Assembly (NCBI GenBank): GCA_021780315.1
Contig: JAJXYY010000003.1
Coordinates: 1-64,000 of the forward strand
Length of the DNA: 64,000 bases
Direction: 5' to 3'
Source: Acidobacteriota bacterium
GTDB taxonomy: Bacteria > Acidobacteriota > Terriglobia > Terriglobales > Acidobacteriaceae
Position 1 is the stretch's first letter. Every line of letters starts with the position of its first letter. This document shows, one piece after another, positions 35,844-44,975 of the stretch. The position numbers and the translations under genes are program-made. A model generated the notes under the pieces. It did no database searches and was not told where the DNA came from. It saw only the letters and a program-made list of their open reading frames with translations.

Positions 35844-37886
35844 TTAGGCAAGGTGCAGTGCTGTAATGATGAGATCGATTATTTTGATACCGACGAACGG
35901 GATGATGAGCCCGCCAAGTCCATAGACGAGCAGGTTGCGGCGCAGGAGTGCATCCGCGGACATGGGCCGGTAGCCCACGCCTCGCAGTGCCAGCGGGATG
36001 AGCCCCACGATGATCAGAGCATTGAAGATGACCGCAGAGAGAATGGCCGACTGCGCGTTGTGTAGATGCATGACGTTGAGTGCGTTGAGTACAGGAAAGA
36101 CTCCGGCAAACATGGCGGGCAGTATGGCAAAGTATTTGGCGACATCGTTGGAGATGGAGAAGGTGGTGAGCGCGCCGCGCGTCATCAGCAACTGTTTGCC
36201 GATAGCTACGATTTCAATGAGCTTGGTTGGGTTGGAGTCAAGGTCGACCATGTTGCCCGCCTCCTTGGCGGCCTGGGTGCCGGAGTTCATGGCAACCCCT
36301 ACATCGGCCTGGGCCAGTGCGGGGGCGTCGTTGGTGCCGTCTCCGGTCATGGCGACGAGTTTTCCATCGGCTTGCTCGCGGCGAATCAGGTCCATCTTGT
36401 CCTTGGGCGTGGCCTCGGCGAGGAAGTCATCGACACCTGCTTCGCGTGCAATGGCGGCTGCAGTGAGCGGGTTGTCGCCGGTGATCATGACGGTGCGAAT
36501 ACCCATGGCGCGCAACTGGTCGAAGCGCTCGCGCATGCCGCCCTTCACCACATCCTTGAGGTGAATAACTCCGAGCGCCTGGAAGTTCTCTGCAACGACA
36601 AGCGGCGTGCCCCCACTGCGTGCGATCTGCTGCACGCTCTCCAGCACCCCTGCGGGCATGTTGGAGCCATGTTGCTGAAGGTAGTTCGTAATGGCATCCA
36701 CGGCGCCTTTTCGGATGCTGCGGCCTTCAACTTCGATACCACTCATGCGCGTCGTTGCGGAGAAGGGAATGAACTCGGCATGGAGAGAGCCAAGCTCGCG
36801 ACCGCGCAGATGAAACTGCTCTTTGGCGAGTACGACGATAGAGCGACCCTCAGGCGTCTCGTCGGACAGGGAAGAGAGCTGCGAGGCATCGGCCAGATGG
36901 TCCGCAGCGATGCCGGGTGCTGGCACAAACTCTGCCGCTTGACGGTTGCCGATCGTAATGGTGCCAGTCTTGTCGAGCAACAGCGTGTTGATATCGCCTG
37001 CTGCTTCGACCGCACGACCGGACGTTGCCAGTACATTGTGTTGCACCAGGCGATCCATACCGGCGATGCCAATGGCCGAGAGGAGCCCTCCGATGGTGGT
37101 GGGGATAAGGCAGACCAGCAGCGCGATGAGTACGAAGACCGTCTGCGGTGCGCCCGAATAAATAGCGAAGGGCTGTAGAGTGACCACGGCAAGCAGGAAG
37201 ATGATGGTAAGACCGGCGAGCAGAATGTTGAGCGCGATCTCGTTAGGAGTCTTCTGCCGCTCTGCGCCTTCGACCAGTGCGATCATGCGATCGAGGAAGG
37301 TCTCGCCGGGGTTGGACGTGATCCGAACGATGATCATGTCGGAGAGCACACGCGTGCCACCAGTGACAGCGGAACGGTCACCGCCTGCCTCACGAATGAC
37401 AGGGGCTGATTCGCCCGTGATGGCGGACTCATCGACCGAAGCAACACCTTCGATCACTTCGCCATCTCCAGGAATCAACTGGCCAGCCGTCACGCGAACG
37501 AGATCGTCGACCCGGAGTTGGGAGCTCGCGATCTCCTGCACGACTCCGTTGATCAGGCGATATGCCGTGGTTTCGGATTTGGCCTGGCGAAGTGCATCGG
37601 CTTGAGCTTTGCCACGACCCTCGGCCATCGCCTCGGCGAAGTTTGCAAAGAGTACGGTGAACCATAACCAGATGGTGATCTGTAGATTGAAGCTGAAGCT
37701 GACGCGATGATGCAGGGCATCGACGATCAGCAGAGTCGAAGTGAGGACGCTGCCAATCTCGACGACAAACATCACCGGATTACGCATCATCCGTCGCGGG
37801 TCGAGTTTAATGAGTGCATCAACCGCGGCGCGGCGGAGGAGTTGAGCGTCGAACAGTGAGCGTTGTTGGGAGTGTGAAGCCATCAT
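35844..37886 (-). CDS. kdpB: Potassium-transporting P-type ATPase KdpB
   Basis: A 680-residue catalytic subunit of the high-affinity K+ pump. The phosphorylated Asp is in [12 protein letters not shown], the actuator motif is TGESAPV, the nucleotide domain has KGAVDAI, and the hinge is [24 protein letters not shown]. The N-terminal [18 protein letters not shown] is family-typical. Distance to kdpA is 10 bases and to kdpC nine bases. Confidence 0.98.
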   Translation of the reverse strand: MMASHSQQRSLFDAQLLRRAAVDALIKLDPRRMMRNPVMFVVEIGSVLTSTLLIVDALHHRVSFSFNLQITIWLWFTVLFANFAEAMAEGRGKAQADALRQAKSETTAYRLINGVVQEIASSQLRVDDLVRVTAGQLIPGDGEVIEGVASVDESAITGESAPVIREAGGDRSAVTGGTRVLSDMIIVRITSNPGETFLDRMIALVEGAERQKTPNEIALNILLAGLTIIFLLAVVTLQPFAIYSGAPQTVFVLIALLVCLIPTTIGGLLSAIGIAGMDRLVQHNVLATSGRAVEAAGDINTLLLDKTGTITIGNRQAAEFVPAPGIAADHLADASQLSSLSDETPEGRSIVVLAKEQFHLRGRELGSLHAEFIPFSATTRMSGIEVEGRSIRKGAVDAITNYLQQHGSNMPAGVLESVQQIARSGGTPLVVAENFQALGVIHLKDVVKGGMRERFDQLRAMGIRTVMITGDNPLTAAAIAREAGVDDFLAEATPKDKMDLIRREQADGKLVAMTGDGTNDAPALAQADVGVAMNSGTQAAKEAGNMVDLDSNPTKLIEIVAIGKQLLMTRGALTTFSISNDVAKYFAILPAMFAGVFPVLNALNVMHLHNAQSAILSAVIFNALIIVGLIPLALRGVGYRPMSADALLRRNLLVYGLGGLIIPFVGIKIIDLIITALHLA

Positions 37887-37896
37887 GGTGTGCTCT

Positions 37897-39660
37897 CTAA
37901 AAGGTGTGTCCGGTGCGTAGCAGCAGGTGCTCGAGAACCGGCCCCAGGCTCAGTACAGGAAAGAAAGTGAGTGCTCCGACGATGAGGATCACGCCTGCCA
38001 GCAGTACCGTAAACAGAGGTGTCGTAACCGGAAACGTACCTGCAGAAGCGGGAACGATCTTCTTGCCGGCAAGACTGCCTGCGAGGGCCAGCATCGGCAC
38101 GATCATCATGAAGCGACCAAAGAACATGGCGACGGCGAGCGAGTAGTTGTACCAGGGGGTGTTCGCATTCAAGCCCGCGAAGGCGGAGCCATTGTTGCCG
38201 GTTGCCGAGGTGTAGGCATAGAGAATCTCCGAGAGCCCATGCGGTCCGTGATTGGTAAGGCTACTGAGACCCAGATGCGGCATCAGGACACTGATTGCAG
38301 AAAGGCTCAGGATAAGGAGCGGAAAGATGAGCACGTACAACATGCACATCTGAACGTCATAGGCTTCGATTTTTTTGCCGAGATACTCGGGAGTGCGTCC
38401 AACCATCAGTCCGGCGATGAAGACTGCAATCACCACGAAGACGAGCATGCCGTATAAGCCTGCTCCTACACCGCCGAAGACGACCTCTCCAAGCAGGATG
38501 TTGATCATGGGAACCATGCCGCCGATCGGCATGAAGCTGTCGTGCATGCTGTTGACGGCGCCGCAACTGGCATCGGTCGTGACGATTGCAAACAGTGCAG
38601 AGTTTACGATGCCAAAACGAACTTCCTTGCCTTCCATGTTGCCACCAGACTGTAGCAGCGAGACGTGCTGATCCACTCCGTGGAGCAGCGGGTTGGGCTG
38701 TACCTCAGCCCAGTAGCAGACCAGTGTTCCGGCGAACCAGAAGATAAGCATCGCTGCCAGAACCGCCCAGCCATGTCGGGGTGAGCCAACCATCTGCCCG
38801 AGCGACACGACGAGGCCGGCAGGCAGCAGGAAGATGCAGAGCATCTGTAGCAGGTTCGACAAAGGTGTTGGATTTTCAAACGGATGGGCGCTGTTTGCAT
38901 TGAAGAAGCCACCACCGTTCGTGCCGAGCATCTTGATCGCTTCCTGTGACGCAACCGGTCCCTGCGGTATGGTCTGGGTTGTGATGGTCGTCAACTTCCC
39001 GTCACTACCCGTTAGCTGCCGGGCTTGAAGAAGCTTAACGGAGTCGTAGGGCTTGAAGTTCTGGATGACTCCTTGCGAGACAAGAGCAAGCGCCACGACT
39101 GCGGACATCGGCAGCAGAATCCAGAAAGTCCCACGCGTGAGATCGACCCAGAAGTTTCCGAGTGTTTTCGATTCGCGTCGTGCAATGCCGCGCACCAATG
39201 CCATCGCTAACGCCATGCCAACAGCGGCTGACCAGAAGTTATGCGTTGCAAGGCCCAGCATCTGGGTCAGGTAGCTCATGGTGGATTCGGGCGTGTAGGC
39301 CTGCCAGTTGGTATTGGTAGTGAAGGAGATCGCAGTGTTCAGTGCCAGTGCCGGTTCGACCGCAGGAAGATGCTGTGGGTTGAGCGGCAACAGGTGCTGC
39401 AGACGCTCGACAACATACGTCAGCAGCAGCGTCGCGGCGCTGAAGACAAGCATCGATCCCGCATACTCCGTCCAGCGCATTTCGTGGGCTGCATCGATGC
39501 TGGTGATGCGATAGAGAACGCGTTCGCAGGGGACCAGAATGGGGTCGAGCAAAGTTCTGCGCCGCTCGAAGACCTGTGTGATGTAGCTGCCCATAGGTCT
39601 CGCCAGCAGCAGTACGAGGGTAATGAACAAGGCAATTTGTAACCAACCATTGAGTGACAT
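37897..39660 (-). CDS. kdpA: Potassium-transporting ATPase KdpA subunit
   Basis: A 587-residue K+-channel-like subunit. Selectivity-filter-like loops are visible: [47 protein letters not shown] and [11 protein letters not shown]. It binds K+ and passes it to KdpB. Its ATG follows the kdpF stop without a gap. Confidence 0.98.
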   Translation of the reverse strand: MSLNGWLQIALFITLVLLLARPMGSYITQVFERRRTLLDPILVPCERVLYRITSIDAAHEMRWTEYAGSMLVFSAATLLLTYVVERLQHLLPLNPQHLPAVEPALALNTAISFTTNTNWQAYTPESTMSYLTQMLGLATHNFWSAAVGMALAMALVRGIARRESKTLGNFWVDLTRGTFWILLPMSAVVALALVSQGVIQNFKPYDSVKLLQARQLTGSDGKLTTITTQTIPQGPVASQEAIKMLGTNGGGFFNANSAHPFENPTPLSNLLQMLCIFLLPAGLVVSLGQMVGSPRHGWAVLAAMLIFWFAGTLVCYWAEVQPNPLLHGVDQHVSLLQSGGNMEGKEVRFGIVNSALFAIVTTDASCGAVNSMHDSFMPIGGMVPMINILLGEVVFGGVGAGLYGMLVFVVIAVFIAGLMVGRTPEYLGKKIEAYDVQMCMLYVLIFPLLILSLSAISVLMPHLGLSSLTNHGPHGLSEILYAYTSATGNNGSAFAGLNANTPWYNYSLAVAMFFGRFMMIVPMLALAGSLAGKKIVPASAGTFPVTTPLFTVLLAGVILIVGALTFFPVLSLGPVLEHLLLRTGHTF

Positions 39661-39747
39661 TTAGAACTTCTCCGGACGCAGCAGGGCATAGACGAGATAA
39701 GCGAGGAGTGCAGCAGAGACTACCAGCAGAGACGAATTGAGGATCAT
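39661..39747 (-). CDS. kdpF: Potassium-transporting ATPase KdpF subunit
   Basis: A 28-residue single-helix subunit, MILNSSLLVVSAALLAYLVY followed by ALLRPEKF, matching the usual KdpF form ending in RPExF. GGAG precedes the ATG at 39747. It lies between the small ORF and kdpA with no spacing. Longer upstream readings of this frame would be spurious. Confidence 0.93.
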   Translation of the reverse strand: MILNSSLLVVSAALLAYLVYALLRPEKF

Positions 39748-39839
39748 GGGCGTGCTCCGTTCAGACGGCCACAGGCCTCGATATAGGCTGCCGTGAGTAG
39801 AAAGAGAGTTGCGATCAGAGTGAGAGAAACGATGTCCAT
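39744..39839 (-). CDS. Small membrane protein at the head of the kdp operon
   Basis: A 31-residue ORF, MDIVSLTLIATLFLLTAAYI followed by EACGRLNGARP. It has one hydrophobic helix then a Tyr-x-x-x-Cys-x-Arg-Leu end. GGAG sits seven bases before its ATG, and its TGA overlaps the kdpF ATG by four bases (ATGA), a strong sign of translation and coupling. I have the impression that similar tiny ORFs precede kdpF elsewhere, but no function is known to me. It is too short for automatic gene calling. Confidence 0.75.
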   Translation of the reverse strand: MDIVSLTLIATLFLLTAAYIEACGRLNGARP

Positions 39840-40054
39840 AGGGGGCTCCATTGCACACGGCTAGCTGCCCTAGTGCATCGGCGAAGTAGGAGAGCATTCG
39901 GTTGGCGTCGGTAGCGGGTGGAAGGAATACTGATGGCCCGGGCTGCGTCGAGGAGAGGTATTCGCGACTGAGTTGAACCGGTGCTGCAGGACATGACGAT
40001 ACCTTTCCCTCTGAGTAGATAGGCCCGTGCAGTAGAAAGTCCGTTGAAAATTCG
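39840..40054. promoter_or_regulatory. Spacer between kdpE and the kdpFABC operon
   Basis: This 215-base gap should carry the K+-responsive kdp promoter and KdpE site. AT-rich stretches near 40030-40070 (GAAAATTCGTTAAGAAG) could be part of it, but I cannot name a specific operator. Confidence 0.45.
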
Positions 40055-40774
40055 TTAAGAAGTTGTAAGTTCGGTAGGGTCGATTATGGCGGAGGCAGGA
40101 TCCGGCACGAAACGATAGCCGATCCATGGCTCGCTTAGGATGTATCGATGCGCGTCTCCGCTTTCTATCTTCTTCCGGAGTCCGGCCACCAGCACGCGCA
40201 GGTACTCTGGCTGATTGTCTCCTGCAGTACCCCAGATGCCGCGCAGGAGAACTTTGTGGGTAAGTACTCGATGAGGTGAGCGAGCGAAGAGCAGGAGCAG
40301 ATCAAACTCCTTGGGCGTGAGATGTACCGACTGTCCGCGCACCAACACGGAATGTGCGCCGATATCAATGGTGAAGTCGCCCAGTTCGATCTGTGTCTCA
40401 ACCGCATTCTGCTCCGTCGTTCGTCGAAGTTGTGCGCGCACGCGTGCAAGCAACTCCGACATGCTGAACGGCTTGGTGAGATAGTCGTCCGCACCTTCAT
40501 CGAGGGCTGTAACTTTCATGACATCGGTGTCGCGCACGCTTAGTACGATGATGGGCGTCTGGGCTTGTTGCCGGACGGCACGGGTCAGGTCAATGCCGGT
40601 CATCTCCGGCATGGCCAGATCGGTGATGATGAGGTCCGGTCGATCTGCAAGAAAGCGGTTGTATGCCTCTGCACCATTGCCAGCGACCAGCACGTCGTAC
40701 CCGCCGCTCTGGAGCGAGGCGCGTAGCATTCGCGTGATCTGCGGCTCGTCATCAACAACCAGGATGCGTTTCAA
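40055..40774 (-). CDS. kdpE: Response regulator KdpE
   Basis: A 239-residue OmpR-type regulator. Receiver residues are DDEP (acid pair), the phosphorylated Asp in IITDLAMPEM, and LTKPF with the conserved Lys. The winged helix has LTPKEFDLLLLFARSPHRVLTHKVLLRGIWG and the KdpE-like QPEYLRVLVAGLRKKIE...PWIGYRF. It overlaps the KdpD N-terminal-half gene by four bases and lies directly upstream of kdpFABC, its expected target. Confidence 0.96.
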   Translation of the reverse strand: MKRILVVDDEPQITRMLRASLQSGGYDVLVAGNGAEAYNRFLADRPDLIITDLAMPEMTGIDLTRAVRQQAQTPIIVLSVRDTDVMKVTALDEGADDYLTKPFSMSELLARVRAQLRRTTEQNAVETQIELGDFTIDIGAHSVLVRGQSVHLTPKEFDLLLLFARSPHRVLTHKVLLRGIWGTAGDNQPEYLRVLVAGLRKKIESGDAHRYILSEPWIGYRFVPDPASAIIDPTELTTS

Positions 40775-41901
40775 TGTTCCTCCTGAGTGACGATATGCAG
40801 GTCCACGTGGGGTGTTTCGGACATGAACTTCTGGATCGCCAGGTAGTACAGATATTTGCGTAGGCCGTGTAACGCGGAACGGCCTACGATGGCTTGGGTA
40901 ATGCGATGCTCGCGCACGAAGGCAGCGGTAACCCGGGCTGTATCGCTGCCGGTAAGGTTCACGATGGTGGCGCCGAGATTGCTTGCAAACTGCAGACTGG
41001 ATGCGAGGATACGTTTGCGTTCGGGAAGTTCATCACGGTCGGAAGCAACATGCAGGACATACAGTTCTGCGTTAAGCGCCTCCGCCAACCGCGCTCCCCG
41101 AGCGATAAGATCGCGCGCCTGTGCATTGGAGCTGATGCAGACGGCGATCTTTTCCGCAACCGTCCAGTGGGCTCCAAGATGCTTGCGTTTGACGTACTCG
41201 TCCAGCGTACGATCCACCGCACGGGTAACGCGCTGGAGCGCCATCTCGCGCAACGCGATTAGATTGCCCCGCCGAAAGAAGTTCGACAAGGAGCGTTCGA
41301 CGCGTTCCATGGGATAGATATCGCCGCGGCGCATGCGGGTAACGAGTGCCTCCGGCGTCAGGTCGCTGATGACGATTTCGTCGGCGCAATCCAGCACCCA
41401 ATCGGGCACTTGCTCGCGCACGCCGATGCCGGTAAGCGCCTGAACCCGCGGAGCAAGACTCTCCACGTGCTGAATGTTGATGGTGCTGAGCACATCAATC
41501 TTATTGTCCAGCAAAAAAAGAACATCTTCATACCGTTTGGCAAAGCGGCTGCCAGTGACGTTGGTGTGTGCGAGTTCGTCGATGAGCACGACCTGTGGCA
41601 TGCGCGCCAGAATGGCATCGAGGTCCATCTCGGTAAAGATTGTTCCTTTGTAGTCGATCTCACAGCGTGGGACTTGATCCAGCTTTGCTGCAAGCTCGGC
41701 GGTACCGGCACGTCCGTGCGTCTCAACGATACCGACGACGACGTCCTCTCCGCGGCCGCGGCGGCGTATCCCTTCGCTGAGCATACTGAAAGTCTTGCCG
41801 ACACCAGGCGCATAGCCCAGAAAAACCTTAAATCGACCGCGCTGCTTCTCTGTTTCAGAAGTCAGCAGCCAGTCTTCTGGCGATTTTCGTCTTTCGCTCA
41901 C
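40771..41901 (-). CDS. kdpD: KdpD N-terminal half: KdpD domain plus universal-stress domain, no kinase
   Basis: This protein holds only the cytoplasmic N-terminal half of KdpD. In numbering from an ATG at 41946, the KdpD domain shows the Walker-A GYAPGVGKT (44-52), DELAHTNV (Walker-B-like) and INIQHVESL; a universal stress protein domain (c-di-AMP-binding in some KdpDs) covers ~255-385. The membrane, GAF and kinase parts are encoded separately and divergently at 41918-43363. I prefer the GTG at 41901, which starts MSERRKSPEDW, the usual KdpD beginning; ATGs at 41919 and 41946 are possible but overlap the other half. It probably docks with that kinase to sense K+. Confidence 0.9.
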   Translation of the reverse strand: MSERRKSPEDWLLTSETEKQRGRFKVFLGYAPGVGKTFSMLSEGIRRRGRGEDVVVGIVETHGRAGTAELAAKLDQVPRCEIDYKGTIFTEMDLDAILARMPQVVLIDELAHTNVTGSRFAKRYEDVLFLLDNKIDVLSTINIQHVESLAPRVQALTGIGVREQVPDWVLDCADEIVISDLTPEALVTRMRRGDIYPMERVERSLSNFFRRGNLIALREMALQRVTRAVDRTLDEYVKRKHLGAHWTVAEKIAVCISSNAQARDLIARGARLAEALNAELYVLHVASDRDELPERKRILASSLQFASNLGATIVNLTGSDTARVTAAFVREHRITQAIVGRSALHGLRKYLYYLAIQKFMSETPHVDLHIVTQEEH

Positions 41902-41917
41902 GCCGTATACTACCCCC
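41902..41917. promoter_or_regulatory. Candidate symmetric bidirectional promoter between the two KdpD halves
   Basis: The 16-base gap holds the palindrome GTATAC. Read on the plus strand, TATACT (41906-41911) is followed by six bases and the ATG at 41918. Read on the minus strand, TAGTAT (41912-41907) is followed by five bases and the GTG at 41901. Both transcripts could start at their start codons. No good ribosome site exists for the plus gene. Confidence 0.55.
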
Positions 41918-43363
41918 ATGAACTCGCGCCGCCTGATCCCGATCACACGCTGGATACTATCGTCCAGCGCTCTGGCCGGAATTGTACTAGTCTACAGGCG
42001 CTGGATCCATGTGAACCCGACGACGGTCGCACTGACGCTGCTGCTCCTGATTCTGCTGTTGGCTGCAGAGTGGGGAGTGAGCTACGCGGTCGTACTTTCG
42101 GTCGTCGCGACCGCGCTTTACAACTTCTACTTTCTTCCTCCCATCGGTACGTTTACGATATCCGATCCGCAGAACTGGCTGGCTCTATTTACGTTTCTGA
42201 CGACCGCCATCGTCGCAAGTCGACTCTCAGAACGTGCTCGCAAGCGTGCGCAGGAGGCACGCTCCCGACAGCAGGAGTTGGAGACGCTACTGCGTTTGAG
42301 TCGTGAACTGCTGCAGACGGAGAGCGTGGTCACACTGGTCAGTTCCATGCCTGCAGCGGCGGCCAGCGTAACAGGAGCGCAATCTGGTCTGCTGTACCTG
42401 CTGGATGGTGACCGCTTGTACCGGGCAGGGCGCGACGATCTGGCCGAGCGCGAGATTCCACATCTTCGACAACTCTCGATGGCTTTGTCGGAGGTGAACG
42501 TCGAGGCGGATGAGATTCAGGTTCCGCTACGGACGGGTGTGCGGCCAAGAGGACTGTTGGTGCTGCGCGGGGTGTCGCTGTCGCACAAGATTTCGGAAGC
42601 GATTGGTGGGCTGATTTCTATAGCCATGGATCGTGCGCAGGCTCTTGAAAATGTAGCCCACAACGAAGCAGCGAAGGAGAGTGAGCGGCTGCGCACGCTG
42701 ATGATCGACTCCGTCACGCACGAACTGCGAACTCCGCTAACTTCGATCAAAGGAGCTGCGACTGCATTGTTGCATGCTGGTGGCGGTTCGGAGAGCAGCC
42801 GTGAACTGCTCAGCATTATCGATGAAGAGTGCGACCGTCTGAATCGCCTCGTCTCGGAAGCGGTCGAGATGGCGCAGTTGGATACGCAACAGATTCAGAT
42901 GCATTTTGTGCCGACTGCACTGCTGCCGCTGATGGAGAAGGCCTGCGACGTTTGTTCCTGGGTGAAGGATCAGCATCCGCTCAGACTCGATGTGCCTGCG
43001 GAGTATGTCGTGCTGGCAGACAGAGAGTTTCTGCAGAAGGTGATCTGTAATCTCGTGGAAAACGCAGCGAAGTACTCCAAGCCGAACACCCCAATTGTGA
43101 TCTCGGCCGAGCAGCGTGGGGCTGCGATTGCAGTCAGTGTAGCCGATCGCGGTATAGGAATCGATGCAGCGGAACAGTCGCTGATCTTCGAGCGGTTCTA
43201 TCGTGCCCGAGCGCATAGTGAGGGAACGACCGGTACTGGAATGGGCCTGCCCATCAGTCGATCTATTGTTGAGGCGCACCACGGAACGATCGATGTCGTT
43301 AGCCAGCCGGGACAGGGGGCCGTCTTCACCTTCACCATTCCGGCCAGCGTTCCCAAACGCTAG
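41918..43363 (+). CDS. KdpD C-terminal half: DUF4118-GAF sensor histidine kinase
   Basis: A 481-residue protein corresponding to the second half of KdpD. Four membrane helices of DUF4118 occupy ~12-105, with the family's YNFYFLPPIGTFTI at 68-81. A coiled linker and GAF domain follow (~120-240), then HisKA with the phosphorylated His268 in SVTHELRTPLTSIKGA, and a HATPase domain with N box NLVENAAKYSK, DRGIGI and GTGMGLPIS. It should phosphorylate KdpE. It is transcribed away from the N-terminal half; no Shine-Dalgarno precedes the ATG, so it may be leaderless. Confidence 0.93.
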   Translation: MNSRRLIPITRWILSSSALAGIVLVYRRWIHVNPTTVALTLLLLILLLAAEWGVSYAVVLSVVATALYNFYFLPPIGTFTISDPQNWLALFTFLTTAIVASRLSERARKRAQEARSRQQELETLLRLSRELLQTESVVTLVSSMPAAAASVTGAQSGLLYLLDGDRLYRAGRDDLAEREIPHLRQLSMALSEVNVEADEIQVPLRTGVRPRGLLVLRGVSLSHKISEAIGGLISIAMDRAQALENVAHNEAAKESERLRTLMIDSVTHELRTPLTSIKGAATALLHAGGGSESSRELLSIIDEECDRLNRLVSEAVEMAQLDTQQIQMHFVPTALLPLMEKACDVCSWVKDQHPLRLDVPAEYVVLADREFLQKVICNLVENAAKYSKPNTPIVISAEQRGAAIAVSVADRGIGIDAAEQSLIFERFYRARAHSEGTTGTGMGLPISRSIVEAHHGTIDVVSQPGQGAVFTFTIPASVPKR

Positions 43364-43789
43364 GGCGTTGCCTCCTGCCGTAGCAGTGGAATAGGCAAGA
43401 CTCCGGACGGAGCGCTAACTTTGCAACACTCATTGGCCCCGTCAAAAAAAATGCCCGGTGGGTCACCCGCTGGATCGCATAGGCACTCAACTGAAGAAGA
43501 CAGTACGACTTCGGTGCCAAGCAATCGGATTCGTGCGCTGGATGGCACTGACGCTACATAAGGATTGAGAGAAAGTTCAAACGAGCGCACAGCTCGTGAT
43601 GAACACCGTGGCTGGCTGCTGAATCGCAATAGTCTGAAGCTGTGGCAACCGCAGGCAGATACCGAAGGCACGATGCAATGAACCATGATCGATCCATCCA
43701 CCTTCGTCCTGGATGAGAACATCTGATTGCTCGCTGGTTTATTCAGGACATGCACACGATAGAAAGAAGTCGGGAGTGCATGTTTGTAT
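43364..43789. other. Gene-free region between kinase and tRNA-Cys
   Basis: About 425 bases without a convincing gene on either strand. Open frames here lack ribosome sites and recognisable domains. Composition is mixed and less GC-rich than nearby genes. I see no att-like duplication of the adjacent tRNA end. Confidence 0.5.
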
Positions 43790-43866
43790 TGGAGCACCGA
43801 ATGGGATTTGAACCCATGAATACTGGTTTTGCAGACCAGCGCGTTAGCCACTTCGCCATCGGTGCT
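43790..43866 (-). tRNA. tRNA-Cys (anticodon GCA)
   Basis: On the minus strand, the acceptor arms AGCACCG and CGGTGCT pair, with a genome-encoded CCA (43790-43792). The anticodon arm reads CTGGT-CTGCAAA-ACCAG, giving anticodon GCA. The T arm contains GGTTCAAATCC. It is the only tRNA I find in the window. Confidence 0.95.
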
Positions 43867-44001
43867 TCCCGTGTCACCTGCGCATCGGATGTGCAGGTTC
43901 TTACGATCATACTGCTTTGCTGCACTCTGGAGCATCCTGCCCGGCAATTGGGTTCCTGGGTGCGCTGCCCGTGGGGAACAGGCAGCGTACACAGGCGCGG
44001 G

Positions 44002-44667
44002 CTACTTGGCCGGGGTGGCCAGGTCTTTCTTCGCCAGATACCAACTCTTCACGTCCAGGCCTGCTCCTCCGCCGTTGGTGCGGCGGGCGGCATCCTGCTG
44101 GGTCGCTGGTGGAGGAACGATCACCTGGTTGCCCGGAACCCAGTTGGCGGGGCAGCTTACGCCATTTGCGTCGGACGTCTGCAGCGCCTGAAAGACCCGT
44201 ATCAACTCATCGACGTTGCGGCCCAGTTGCATGGGGTAGTAGAGCAGCGCGCGCACCGTAGCCTTGGGATCGATGAAGAAGACGGCCCGGACTGTGGCCG
44301 TATCGCTGACCGCTTCGTGCACCAGGCCGTACGCCTGCGAAACCTTCTGATCCAGATCGGCGATGACGGGGAACTTGATCTGCACCCCGCCAATCTGTTC
44401 GATGTCGCGAATCCACGCAATGTGCGAGAAGACGGAGTCGATGGAGATACCAACTAACTGAACGTTCAGTTTGTCGAAGTCCTCGGCACGCTTGGCAAAC
44501 TCGATGAACTCGGTGGAGCAGACGGGGGTGAAGTCCGAAGGGTGGGAGAACAGCATCACCCACTTGCCTTGCTCAGTGTAGTCGCTTAGCCGAATGACGC
44601 CGTGCGTGCTCTTGGATTCAAAGTTCGGCGCCGGTTCCAGTATGCGGGGAATGCGTGATTCGCTCAT
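44002..44667 (-). CDS. Peroxiredoxin (AhpC/Prx6-like, with second cysteine)
   Basis: A 221-residue thiol peroxidase reducing H2O2 and organic peroxides. The peroxidatic Cys is in SDFTPVCSTEFIEFAKR, the conserved Arg in the FFIDPKATVRALLYYP region, and a second Cys in GVSCPANWVPG, as in archaeal-type Prx6-like enzymes. The ATG at 44667 has AGGAG upstream. A terminator-like hairpin and a short Cys-rich ORF lie in its leader on the same strand (44744-44869), so transcription may be attenuated. A second, related enzyme without the second Cys is at 56429. Confidence 0.95.
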   Translation of the reverse strand: MSESRIPRILEPAPNFESKSTHGVIRLSDYTEQGKWVMLFSHPSDFTPVCSTEFIEFAKRAEDFDKLNVQLVGISIDSVFSHIAWIRDIEQIGGVQIKFPVIADLDQKVSQAYGLVHEAVSDTATVRAVFFIDPKATVRALLYYPMQLGRNVDELIRVFQALQTSDANGVSCPANWVPGNQVIVPPPATQQDAARRTNGGGAGLDVKSWYLAKKDLATPAK

Positions 44668-44743
44668 GATGCTCCTGTACTTGTCATTAGTCAGATGATC
44701 TGTTCGTGATGCGGTGGAAGGGAGCCGGAGCGTTCGGGACAAG

Positions 44744-44777
44744 TAAAAACCCACCCGGCGCATCGGCTTGGGTGGGT
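44744..44777 (-). terminator. Terminator-like hairpin in the peroxiredoxin leader
   Basis: On the minus strand ACCCACCC (44777-44770) pairs with GGGTGGGT (44756-44749) across a 13-base loop, followed by TTTTACTT. It lies ~80 bases before the peroxiredoxin ATG on the same strand and downstream of no recognised protein gene, which fits an attenuator. Confidence 0.6.
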
Positions 44778-44812
44778 GTCTGGTGCTTCGAAACGAATAC
44801 TGCTTCGATCAG

Positions 44813-44869
44813 CTATCCATACACCCGCACCCAGCCACGGCTACAGCAGCGGCAGGTACAGGTCGACAT
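44813..44869 (-). CDS. Possible Cys-rich leader peptide upstream of peroxiredoxin
   Basis: The frame from the ATG at 44869 reads MSTCTCRCCSRGWVRVYG and then stops; in-frame ATGs at 44875 and 44884 would lengthen it slightly. Four of 18 codons are cysteine. It sits just upstream of the terminator-like hairpin and the peroxiredoxin. No Shine-Dalgarno is visible, so translation is unproven. Poly-cysteine leader ORFs acting as attenuators are known in mycobacteria for sulfur genes; extending that idea here is inference. Confidence 0.3.
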   Translation of the reverse strand: MSTCTCRCCSRGWVRVYG

Positions 44870-44975
44870 GGACATGATCGTCATAAGGAGGAATCTTTGC
44901 CGCTGCCAGCTAAGCTAGCATGAAGCAGGTTGGCTTCATTGCGGTCTACCAAAACCATACGTCCGAGGCATTTCT

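Noticed and set aside
43790..43866. tRNA-Cys as an integration site
   Set aside because: No integrase and no duplicated tRNA 3' end seen on either side.
43360..43992. 210-codon minus-strand frame spanning the tRNA-Cys
   Set aside because: It reads through the tRNA gene and the region has no ribosome site or known motif.
44885..44923. Strong plus-strand AAGGAGGA followed by an 8-codon TTG ORF before phzF
   Set aside because: The ORF is too short to support, and phzF has its own GAGG site; the purine run may be chance.
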